DNA of 12,750 bases, from assembly GCA_958448635.1 (NCBI GenBank), contig CAUDEQ010000055.1, forward strand, positions 1 through 12,750, in the 5' to 3' direction. The notes under the pieces were generated by a model, which searched no databases, had not been told where the DNA came from, and worked only from the letters and a program-made list of their open reading frames with translations. This document shows, in pieces, positions 1 through 7,057 of the stretch. Made by a program: the position numbers and the translations under genes. How positions within the stretch are numbered: position 1 is the stretch's first letter; each line of letters starts with the position of its first letter. The DNA is from an uncultured Bacillota bacterium (GTDB taxonomy: Bacteria > Bacillota > Clostridia > Peptostreptococcales > Anaerovoracaceae).

Positions 1-213
1 CATGCATCTGTGGAATTTGCAGAAGATAATTGCATCTTTTTCCACGGATTCGCCCCTAAGGCAAGAGACTTGTGGAAAATCAACATAATACAGCATCGCT
101 CACGAGCCGTTTTCCACATCTCAACTTCACATGGCATGCATCTGTGGAAATTGCTGATGAATACTGCATCTTTTTCCACATATCTGCCTCTAAGACAAGA
201 GACTTGTGGAATA
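1..213. repeat. Imperfect direct-repeat array with alternating TGTGGAA/TTCCACA motifs
   Basis: Positions 1-80 and 135-214 align without gaps, roughly 80% identical, giving an 80-bp unit with a 134-bp period. Seven 9-mers containing TGTGGAA or its complement occur at 9-17, 38-46, 71-79, 110-118, 143-151, 172-180 and 205-213. They strictly alternate in orientation, with start-to-start spacing of 29, 33, 39, 33, 29 and 33 bp. Three of them (71, 110, 172) are TTTTCCACA or its complement, one mismatch from the DnaA box TTATCCACA; the copy at 38 ends in CACG. Adjacent motifs could also pair as hairpins. The array begins at the window edge and probably continues to the left. No gene is seen in 1-246. 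The repeat is directly visible; DnaA binding is inference. Confidence 0.75.
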
Positions 214-246
214 CCGCCTGAATCACCAATCTCAACCCTGCTGTCG

Positions 247-1348
247 TCATGGTCTGCAATTGCCGCAAGGCTCATAGCCTGCGCTTTCCGCCGCTTCCTT
301 CGTCATAAAATACGCGCGGTTTTCTTCCTTAGGCAGACTTCCGCATGACGGCAGGTGATATTTGCGGGAGTTTACGTTTCCTATGTATTCAGCCTCCTGA
401 AAATCCTCAGTATGAGGCTTGTCGGCCTTCTTCCCCTCCACGTTGAAGGTGAACTGCCCGCCATCGCTGACTGCTATGATCGTACCTTGGATATCTGTCC
501 TGAAAACCTCGGTTCCCAAATCGTTGAACCTGCTCAATGCCTCCTCGTGAGGGTGTCCGTACATGTTGCCCTTTTCACATGAAATGATTACATATTCAGG
601 ATTCACTTCCCTCAGGAAATAATAGCTGTTGGAGCCGGAGCTGCCATGATGACCCGCCTGAAGTATATCGGCTTCGAGAGCAGCGCCCGACTCTATCATG
701 TCCCTTTCGGGGGGAGCTTCCGGCATCACCTGTAAACATGATGCTGTTATCTCCATGGTTGACCTTAAGGCAGATGGAATCATCGTTGGTATCATCGTAT
801 TCATACACAGGCCCGATGAATTCTATGGTACACTCGCCCAGAGATGCTTTGTCTCCCGGATAAGGAGCTTCCGTCTCTATCCCCCTTGAATCAATTGCGC
901 TCTTAAGGCTTCCCTCAATGCCCTCGTCGTATTCATCCAGCATATAGATCTTGTCTATTTTCAAAAAATTTACTATCGCTTCACCTGATCCGATATGGTC
1001 TTCATGAGGATGAGTGAATACCATGTATTTAAGGCGCTGAATTCCCAGCTGGTCAAGGTATGCGAGAATTGCGCCTGCATCACCCATGTTTCCGGCGTCC
1101 ACCATCATAGCCTCACCCTCCGATACGAGGATCGTGCAGTCGGCCTGACCCACGTCAAGGAAATGCGCTTCCAAAGGAGCATCCGTCTGCCCGCCGTTAT
1201 GCGATTCGCTCCCGCTGTCTGAAGAGGAGCATGCGGTCATCGCCATCATAACCGCCAGTAACGCAAGGATGATGAACTGCTTTCCATGAAAATGTCTTTG
1301 GATATATCCTTTTAAACCTGCTGTTTTCTGTATCGCTTTCATTGCCAT
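247..1348 (-). pseudogene. Frameshifted metallo-beta-lactamase-fold lipoprotein (ComEC/Rec2-like hydrolase domain)
   Basis: Two overlapping frames together encode one protein of about 367 residues. The first frame (1348 down to 596) starts with a long n-region, a hydrophobic segment and a lipobox ending MTAC at Cys40, so the product should be a membrane-anchored extracytoplasmic lipoprotein. It carries the metal-binding motif HPHEDH (His113, His115, Asp117, His118) and FTGDA near residue 209. The second frame (entered near 709-714, stop at 247) supplies GHHGSSGS and a C-terminal Cys-containing module (SRKYHLPSC to CGNC) like the small Ada-type zinc modules attached to such proteins. Removing one C from the C6 tract (G6 at 709-714 on the plus strand) joins the frames as FTGDAGSSPERDMIESG. 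This could be a true mutation, slippage-based phase variation, +1 frameshifting on CCC-C, or a sequencing error. Substrate is unknown. The ribosome site is weak (AGAAG). The tRNA terminator separates the gene from its upstream neighbours. Confidence 0.85.
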
Positions 1349-1400
1349 TCGCTTTCTTCTGATTTGTCTTCACATGATTTTGATTGTATTTGACAGCAAT

Positions 1401-1435
1401 AAAAAACACGTTGAAATTTCAAGACTTTCAACGTG
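1401..1435 (-). terminator. Rho-independent terminator after the tRNA pair
   Basis: A perfect 10-bp stem, CACGTTGAAA at 1407-1416 paired with TTTCAACGTG at 1426-1435, encloses a 9-nt loop. Read on the minus strand it is followed by six T (A6 at 1401-1406), a classic intrinsic terminator for transcripts coming from the tRNAs. On the plus strand only CTTTTAT follows, so it may work weakly in that direction. It separates the tRNA unit from the lipoprotein gene, which starts 53 nt further on. Confidence 0.92.
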
Positions 1436-1449
1436 CTTTTATATTGCTT

Positions 1450-1525
1450 TGGTGGAGCATAGGGGGCTCGAACCCCTGACCTTTTGACTGCCAGTCAAAC
1501 GCGCTCCCAGCTGCGCCAATGCCCC
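1450..1525 (-). tRNA. tRNA-Ala (anticodon GGC)
   Basis: The minus strand folds as a complete cloverleaf. The acceptor arm is GGGGCAT with ATGCTCC, the D arm is GCGC/GCGC around AGCTGGGA, the anticodon arm is TTTGA-CTGGCAG-TCAAA, and the T arm is AGGGG-TTCGAAC-CCCCT. Anticodon GGC reads Ala GCC/GCU codons. The 3' CCA is encoded (1450-1452). It lies 6 nt downstream of tRNA-Thr and is probably co-transcribed with it. Confidence 0.96.
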
Positions 1526-1531
1526 AAAATG

Positions 1532-1607
1532 TGGAGCCACTGGCCGGGATCGAACCGGCCACCTGCACGTTACGAATGTGCTGCTCTGCCAGATGAGCTA
1601 CAGTGGC
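1532..1607 (-). tRNA. tRNA-Thr (anticodon CGT)
   Basis: The minus strand gives a full cloverleaf. The acceptor arm is GCCACTG with CAGTGGC, the D arm is GCTC/GAGC around ATCTGGCA, the anticodon loop is TTCGTAA (anticodon CGT, codon ACG), and the T arm is GCCGG-TTCGATC-CCGGC. The discriminator is T and CCA is encoded (1532-1534). The anticodon stem GCACA/CGTGC has an A31-C39 mismatch next to the loop, a mild oddity. A strong promoter lies just upstream. Confidence 0.95.
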
Positions 1608-1630
1608 TTGCATTTTTGTAGTACCCTGTT

Positions 1631-1659
1631 ATTTTACTATGGTTGAAAAGCCACGTCAA
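1631..1659 (-). promoter_or_regulatory. Sigma-A-type promoter of the tRNA pair
   Basis: On the minus strand TTGACG (1654-1659) and TAAAAT (1631-1636) are separated by exactly 17 nt. The predicted start, near 1624, lies about 17 nt before the tRNA-Thr 5' end. Both hexamers are close to consensus and the placement suits a stable-RNA promoter. Confidence 0.85.
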
Positions 1660-1847
1660 GCAATATTCCGTGTTCGGCGCAATATAAATGTTTCACTAAA
1701 TTGCAGCATCAGCAGATGCATTGTAAAATTCTCAGCAGGAAAACAGGCATCCTCGGCATTACAAGAGCTTTTATCCTGCCGCAACAATAGCTGCAAGTAT
1801 CTACAGTCTTATGATGTCCATTGTCCGGTCAACATCTAAATTGGAAT

Positions 1848-1934
1848 CATGTTTCACACATGCATCTCGGCACTTGATTACAGATTTCCAAGGGTAACAC
1901 CATTTTTTAGTCCATGTTTCACACATGCATCTCG
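1848..1934. repeat. Pair of exact 22-bp direct repeats
   Basis: An identical 22-mer beginning CATGTTTCACACATGC and ending ATCTCG occurs at 1848-1869 and 1913-1934, offset by 65 bp. The second copy starts 12 nt downstream of the addB stop codon. A shorter match, ATGTTTCAC, is at 1688-1696. The 9-mer CATGCATCT inside the unit also occurs at 1-9 and 135-143 in the left-end array, preceded there by a similar TTCACA. The copies are plain in the sequence; function is unknown. Confidence 0.8.
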
Positions 1935-1945
1935 ATGCCCCATCA

Positions 1946-4900
1946 TTATATCCACTGATAGCTGCAGCCTTCAAATGCTTCGTCGAACATGCAGATGCTC
2001 CTGTAGCTGCAGTATCTGCATGCGGTTTTATGCTCTCCGAGGATCTGCTTTCGTTCTTTCTTAGGTTTAATGGAAATCTCTCCGCTACAGATTTCCGAGC
2101 ATATTCTTTTTACCTGAATATCCACCTGCTCCATCAGCTCTCCGAATTCCTCACGATCCAGCAGATGTCCTCCCGCCGCCGGCTTGTAGGCCTTCCCGCG
2201 GCCGCCTGGTTTGATTGGGATCACGTCGGAGGCTGCGGCATCGCCGTCAGACATCTGTGAATCCATGGCTTCTATCAGTCTTTCGTCATCGAGGACGATG
2301 CCCACCAGTCTGTATCCCTCGTCCAGCCGCTTCTCAGTGTTTTCAAGGCTCTGCTGGCTCACCTTGTCGGCATCGGTCTCAAGGTCGCTGATTTTAAAGT
2401 AAAACACTCCGGCCGGCTCAACATATCCATCTGCAAAAGGCGCGGCAGCGACCGTTTCTGCGGTTGGGGGCTGCTGTCCGTCTGATGTAAAGGCCTCAGC
2501 CGCTTCTGCGGTTGGGGTCTGCTGTCCGTCCGATGCAAAGGTTTCAGCCGTTTCTGCGGTTGGGGGCTGCTGTCCGTCCGATGCAAAAGGCGCGGCAGCG
2601 GCTGCATCCATCGCAGCTCCGGCTCGCGCGGCTGCATTGGCCCCGTTCATCGCCGCCTTAAGGTATATCATCAGCTGCAGCTTATATCCTTCCCTGATAT
2701 AGTCCACGTCGATGGTGTCGCTGCCTGTCTTGTAGTCGACGACTCTCACGGCGTTTTCATGCAGCACATCCAGCCTGTCGATGGTGCCGCGTATCAGCAC
2801 GCGGTGGCCTGCAGCCTCAACCTCCACCGGCGGCAGGGCTCTGCCGGCTCCGAAGGACTGCTCGAAGTACATTTCCCTGATCCTGCCCTTTCTCACCTGC
2901 TTTATCATGGCCCACGCCACATCGCAGCATGTGTCCGTTATCCTCGCCGTCCTGTATTTTTCCGATTTTCCCTGCTCCAGAAGGCCCTCGCGAAAGCCCT
3001 CCATTTCATTGGAAATTATATCTTCTATATGCTGCCTGCACTGCTCCCTGGTCACCGTCATCCACGGCGATTGCGAATCGTCCACTGCGATGCCGCTTTC
3101 GGCAGACGGAGTCAGCCTCCCGGAAAGCTTCATCAGACAGTAATGATATACGTCTCCTATCTCTCTGGCTCCCATCTCGTAAACCACAGGGTCTTCTGCT
3201 CTGAGTCCGTACATGATGAAATGTGCAAAAGGGCAGCTACTGTATTTTTCCAGTCTCGATGCGCTGACCTCAAGGCTTCGCATGTCTCCACGGTAGAGGG
3301 CATCTGAAAACTGCTCACCGATGGCCTCGGCAGTGTTGTCGAAGAGCATTCCTTCCTTTGCCTTTCTCAGCTCCTCCGGACGGTTTTCCTCATACCACGA
3401 CAGCACATGAAGCCAGCTGTCATCTATATCCTCGCCGTCTGCATACCTCCTCACTGCATCTGTCAGATGCGTCAGGGCGCCCTCGCTGCACGTCAGCATA
3501 TCCAGCACGTTTCCGCTTTCTTCAAGATCACCGAGAAGCGCCGAGCATTCCTGCCTTTCCGCTGCAAGAGTGCTGAGCTTTGCAAAGACCTCGGACGGCC
3601 TCTGCGCCTCTCCGTCTGTCCCTGCTCCCGCACAGCTTATGTAAAGCCTTTCCTCCGGAAGGTGGAGCGTCCTGTAAATGGCCAGCAGCTCCTCCGCTCT
3701 GACGATGTGATCCCTCTTGGAAAGATGAATATCCAGCTCCTCCAGGACAGCCTTTTCCCTGTCGCTTATGAGCCCCTCCCGGCTGCTTTCCATAGGCAGA
3801 ACTCCGGCATTGGCTCCCACTATAAGCAGCGCCTTTACACGGCTGAGACGAGTCCTCTGCAATGTTCCCATTATCACTCTGTCCGAGCTTACCGGAACCA
3901 GGCCGATCTCCACTCTTTCCATGCCTATGGTCATCAGCTTCATCAGCTCTTCGTTGGAGACCTTTTCATCTCCTATTATCTCAACTATCTGGTCGAGTAT
4001 GGAGCATATGATGTTCCAGCTCTGAGCAGTTTCGGCAGCCGCCTCGGAAAAGCCTTCCTCCTCCTGCCTGTCCATGAGCCTTTGAAGCCTTCCTCGCATG
4101 TCCAAATCTCTGTCCAGAAAGTCGTAAAGCCCCCTGACCTTTTCAGCCGCCGTGTTGTATCTTCCTATGGAATCGCCGGCTCTTTCGATGATTTCTACGA
4201 CAGCTGCACGAAGCTCATTGAGAAGCTTCAGTTCATCATCGCCGTATCTTCCGCCTGTTTTGGTGAACTGACGATTCCACATGGTTCCTCTTATCTTGAA
4301 GGATGATGCGTAGTTTTCCAGGAGATCACATTCGTCGCCGGAAAAGCCCATCATGCCGGATTTTATCAGCTTCATCACGGAGGCAGGTCTGTATCCTCCT
4401 GACACGATTTCCATTATTGCCAGAAGAAAGCCTACGGCAGGATGATGCATCACCGTCCGCTTTCTGTCCATGAAAAGAGGTATGCCCCATCTGCTGAAGG
4501 TTCTTGCAAAGATGCCGCCTCTTCCGTCCATGTCATTGCATACGACTACTATATCGCCGTATCTGTAGCCCTTGTCTCTCACAAGGCTCAATATGTATGC
4601 TGCCGCCCTCTCCGCCTCGGCGTATATACCGGAGGCGCTGACGAGAGTGAGAAGAGCGTCGCCGTCTTCAGAGCCGCAAAGCCCTGCACTTGCTTCATTT
4701 TCAGGCTGCGGTATGGCAGGAGCCTCCGGCCGGCTCCCATGTTCGTCCTCAGAGCCTGACGGTCTGCGAAGCCTGCCCCACACGGTCTGCCTCTCTTCAC
4801 CGTCTATCTGCCTGATGCTGACTTCTTCATTTATTCCCTCCGCTGCAGCTGCCAGGTTTTCCATCACGTGCTTCGTAAGCCGGAATATCTCGTTGTCCTT

Positions 4901-5569
4901 CTCATAGGTCATGACCACATTGACAGCTCTTGCCGCCTTGATAAGTCTCTCTATTATCAGTATGTTCTTAGGCGTGAATGTATCGAAGCCGTAGAGCCAG
5001 ATTTCAGATTCAGCCACCATAGGCGAGCTGAGGAGCTTGTCTCCGTAGAACAATATGTAATCCTCGTTATCGAGGTATTTGCCCTCTATGAGACCCTGAT
5101 ACGATGAATATATCTTTATTATGTCCTTCAGCTTGTATCTAAGATAGCTGTTTTCATCAAGCCCCTCCATGACCGCTTCCAGCTCATCGGGGCCTGCGCC
5201 GTAACGCTTCATATCGGAAATCACACCGTAGATCCTGTCGATGAAGGAGCTTTTCCAGCTGAACCCTCTGTACACGCCCAGTTGGCTGTCCACCCTGCCG
5301 ATGGCCTTGGTCAGCAGCATCTGGCTGCCGTATTTATCTATCAGCGCAGGCCTGGCTCCGCCTGCTTCCTTGACCACCTTTCGCCCAAGGGTGCTGAAGT
5401 CCACGACCCTCAGATCCATCAGGCTCTTTTTCCCAAGATAAAAAAAGGCATCCCTTTCTGCCTGCAGCGAAAACTGGTCCGGTACAAGCAGCAGAGTTCT
5501 GCCCTTTATATTGTCGAATATGAATTTTTCCTTATCTGTTTTTTCTGCTCCGTAATAGATGTTCAGCAT
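1946..5569 (-). CDS. addB: AddB, ATP-dependent helicase/nuclease subunit B
   Basis: This 1207-residue protein is the AddB subunit of the AddAB helicase-nuclease that resects double-strand breaks for RecA-dependent repair in the cytoplasm. Family marks are VPDQFSLQAE (residues 29-38), GFDTFTP (194-200), a nuclease active-site segment VVDYKTG with Asp945 and Lys947, and the four Cys of the Fe-S cluster: C779 (YSSCPF), then C1184, C1187 and C1193 (CxxCx5C). Oddities: the N-terminus reads YYGAEKTDKEK where most AddB proteins have a GxxGSGKT/S Walker A loop; residues ~268-303 are a low-complexity stretch; residues ~975-1050 are an Ala/Gln/Pro/Thr-rich insert with three 16-residue repeats. Length slightly exceeds the usual ~1150. 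The start lies 6 nt after the fusion regulator's stop (site AAGGG), so it is probably transcribed with the fab operon. addA is not adjacent. Confidence 0.95.
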   Translation of the reverse strand: MLNIYYGAEKTDKEKFIFDNIKGRTLLLVPDQFSLQAERDAFFYLGKKSLMDLRVVDFSTLGRKVVKEAGGARPALIDKYGSQMLLTKAIGRVDSQLGVYRGFSWKSSFIDRIYGVISDMKRYGAGPDELEAVMEGLDENSYLRYKLKDIIKIYSSYQGLIEGKYLDNEDYILFYGDKLLSSPMVAESEIWLYGFDTFTPKNILIIERLIKAARAVNVVMTYEKDNEIFRLTKHVMENLAAAAEGINEEVSIRQIDGEERQTVWGRLRRPSGSEDEHGSRPEAPAIPQPENEASAGLCGSEDGDALLTLVSASGIYAEAERAAAYILSLVRDKGYRYGDIVVVCNDMDGRGGIFARTFSRWGIPLFMDRKRTVMHHPAVGFLLAIMEIVSGGYRPASVMKLIKSGMMGFSGDECDLLENYASSFKIRGTMWNRQFTKTGGRYGDDELKLLNELRAAVVEIIERAGDSIGRYNTAAEKVRGLYDFLDRDLDMRGRLQRLMDRQEEEGFSEAAAETAQSWNIICSILDQIVEIIGDEKVSNEELMKLMTIGMERVEIGLVPVSSDRVIMGTLQRTRLSRVKALLIVGANAGVLPMESSREGLISDREKAVLEELDIHLSKRDHIVRAEELLAIYRTLHLPEERLYISCAGAGTDGEAQRPSEVFAKLSTLAAERQECSALLGDLEESGNVLDMLTCSEGALTHLTDAVRRYADGEDIDDSWLHVLSWYEENRPEELRKAKEGMLFDNTAEAIGEQFSDALYRGDMRSLEVSASRLEKYSSCPFAHFIMYGLRAEDPVVYEMGAREIGDVYHYCLMKLSGRLTPSAESGIAVDDSQSPWMTVTREQCRQHIEDIISNEMEGFREGLLEQGKSEKYRTARITDTCCDVAWAMIKQVRKGRIREMYFEQSFGAGRALPPVEVEAAGHRVLIRGTIDRLDVLHENAVRVVDYKTGSDTIDVDYIREGYKLQLMIYLKAAMNGANAAARAGAAMDAAAAAPFASDGQQPPTAETAETFASDGQQTPTAEAAEAFTSDGQQPPTAETVAAAPFADGYVEPAGVFYFKISDLETDADKVSQQSLENTEKRLDEGYRLVGIVLDDERLIEAMDSQMSDGDAAASDVIPIKPGGRGKAYKPAAGGHLLDREEFGELMEQVDIQVKRICSEICSGEISIKPKKERKQILGEHKTACRYCSYRSICMFDEAFEGCSYQWI
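2433..2600 (-). repeat. 48-bp tandem repeat (three copies) inside addB
   Basis: Three near-identical 48-bp units start at 2456, 2504 and 2552, each beginning TTCTGCGGTTGGGG on the plus strand. They encode three copies of a 16-residue unit such as FASDGQQPPTAETAET. The 18-mer GCAAAAGGCGCGGCAGCG flanks the block at 2433-2450 and 2583-2600, exactly 150 bp apart. All units are whole codons, so the reading frame is kept. The block sits between YLKAAM and EPAGVFYF of the AddB nuclease domain, where homologues typically have a short loop. Confidence 0.92.
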
Positions 5570-5575
5570 GGATCA

Positions 5576-7048
5576 TCAACCCTTCTCTTCGGTGAATTCC
5601 TTAAACACATCCTCCACGCTGCTGATGGTGTCTATCCTGTCGGCGTTGACGCTGCAGAAAACAAGGGAATTGTCGTAATCTCCCTCCACACCTCTCTTCA
5701 CAGCCTCGGTGATGTCGTAATCTATCCCCGATTCAGTAACCATATCGGTGAAGGAGTTTTTCATCGTCCTAACCGTGGTTCTGATGGGGCTTTTGATTAT
5801 TGTAACATTATTACCGGTACAGTTCAAATACAGCTTTTTATATTCTTCGTCCACATCACATTCGGCGGTGGTGACGAATCTGGTGCCCATGAAAATGCCG
5901 TCGGCTCCGTATTTATACACGTTTTCGGCATCCTCTCTTGTATATATGCCGCCTGCCACGAACAGCGGGCAGTTTTCCAGCTTGGAAAGCTCCGCCTTTA
6001 CCTCGGATATGGTCCTGAACCAGTCCTGCTCCGCCTTGTCAAGCTGAGATTCCTTGAAGCCGAGAAGTCCTGCTGCATAAGGCCCCTGAAGTATGAAGCC
6101 GTCGGGAAGCCTGTTGTATTTATTGGTCCATGATCTTATGATGGCGGATACCGCCCTGCCTGATGAAACCATGGGAATCAGAGCCACCTTCCTGCTGGCG
6201 CAGTATTTGGGAAGATCCGTCGGCAGCGCCAAGCTGGTGACGATGACCTGCGCACCTGCCTTCACTGCCGTTTCCACATACCTGCGGGCATCGCTGCTGT
6301 TCCACATGATGCTGACTCCTATGAGGCCCTTGCCCTTTGCCTTCTGATTCTCCTTGATGGCAGCCTTTATCTCTCTTTCCAGAACGGCCAGGTTGGTCTT
6401 CTCTCTGTCCTCCTCATAGCCTTCGCATCTGAAGCCTATCTCAGAGGCTCCGATGAGACCGAGGCCTCCCTGAGCTGCCACAGCAGCCGCCAGTGAGCTG
6501 GCTGCTATGCCCATGCTCATGCCTGCCTGCACTATGGGAACAGGAAGCTCATGGCTGCCTATCTTCAGCGGCTCCAGCTTGTATCCGTCCTTTCTCTTGT
6601 ATGCACCTGTGCTTTGCATCATCAGAAATTTATTTATATTGTCTATCGACGATATGAATTTGGAAAGCTCCTCCTCCGGAACGTGGGCCAGCGCCTCCCT
6701 TATCATGGTTTCGTGAAAGCTCTCGTGGGCCTCCACAGCCACAACTCCGGCTTCCGTCAGATGAATCCTGACGTTCCTTCTGTCCTCCTCGTCCCGAAGC
6801 CTTTCCACATAACCCTTCTTCACCAGCTTCCCTATGGCGGTGGTGAGAGTGCTCACGTTAATACCGAGGATATTGGCAACGTGAGTCATGGTTCTTGGTC
6901 TGCCCTTTCCTATGGCTGCCAGCGTGTGTATTTCCGTGATGCTGAGATCCTTGGAGGAGGCCTCCTTCACTGCCTGCTCCTCCAGCTCAAGCACCATGTT
7001 GAAAAGATTCACAAGTATGTCGTTGACCTTTTTGACGTTTTTATCCAC
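5576..7048 (-). CDS. FabT-like MarR regulator fused to a nitronate monooxygenase/FabK-like domain
   Basis: A single uninterrupted frame of 490 codons joins two domains. Residues 1-~145 are a MarR winged helix very close to FabT, the repressor of Firmicute fatty-acid synthesis: NDILVNLFNMVLELEE, LSITEIHTLAAIGK, VSTLTTAIGKLVKKGY and wing DRRNVRIHLTEAG. Residues ~157-490 are a nitronate monooxygenase/FabK-type TIM barrel with PIVQAGMSMG (171-180), VAGGI (364-368) and GIFMGTRF (384-391), the FMN-phosphate region. The conserved His of FabK (H143 in this operon's FabK) is Leu328 here (GPYAAGLLG), so catalysis is doubtful. The start is GTG (7046-7048) with AGGAG 6 nt upstream; fabZ ends 9 nt before. 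No ribosome site precedes the ATGs at the domain junction, so separate translation of the second half is unlikely. Probable role, inferred: repressor of the fab operon acting on the operators at 12611-12639, with the barrel as sensor. Confidence 0.93.
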   Translation of the reverse strand: MDKNVKKVNDILVNLFNMVLELEEQAVKEASSKDLSITEIHTLAAIGKGRPRTMTHVANILGINVSTLTTAIGKLVKKGYVERLRDEEDRRNVRIHLTEAGVVAVEAHESFHETMIREALAHVPEEELSKFISSIDNINKFLMMQSTGAYKRKDGYKLEPLKIGSHELPVPIVQAGMSMGIAASSLAAAVAAQGGLGLIGASEIGFRCEGYEEDREKTNLAVLEREIKAAIKENQKAKGKGLIGVSIMWNSSDARRYVETAVKAGAQVIVTSLALPTDLPKYCASRKVALIPMVSSGRAVSAIIRSWTNKYNRLPDGFILQGPYAAGLLGFKESQLDKAEQDWFRTISEVKAELSKLENCPLFVAGGIYTREDAENVYKYGADGIFMGTRFVTTAECDVDEEYKKLYLNCTGNNVTIIKSPIRTTVRTMKNSFTDMVTESGIDYDITEAVKRGVEGDYDNSLVFCSVNADRIDTISSVEDVFKEFTEEKG

Positions 7049-7057
7049 ACCTGTCTC

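Larger units (their letters stand above)
1608..1945. other. Intergenic region between addB and tRNA-Thr
   Basis: These 338 nt hold no convincing gene on either strand. They contain the tRNA promoter at 1631-1659 and a duplicated 22-mer at 1848-1934. I see no stem followed by a T-run downstream of addB, so where the operon transcript ends is unclear. No remnant of addA, the usual downstream neighbour of addB, is recognisable. Confidence 0.7.

Noticed and set aside
1..213. CRISPR array at the left end
   Set aside because: The repeated elements are 7-9 bp, alternate in orientation and the spacers themselves are related between the two 80-bp units; a CRISPR has longer identical direct repeats with unique spacers.
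1706..1779. Terminator for addB (GCATC/GATGC at 1706-1719, or GCAGGA/TCCTGC at 1735-1779)
   Set aside because: Stems are 5-6 bp, the second has a long loop, and neither is followed by T residues on the minus strand.
6590..6625. Internal start producing the barrel domain separately from the MarR domain
   Set aside because: The two ATG codons near residues 143-144 have no ribosome site within 15 nt; the GGAGGAGG nearby is about 50 nt upstream and simply encodes a Glu run.
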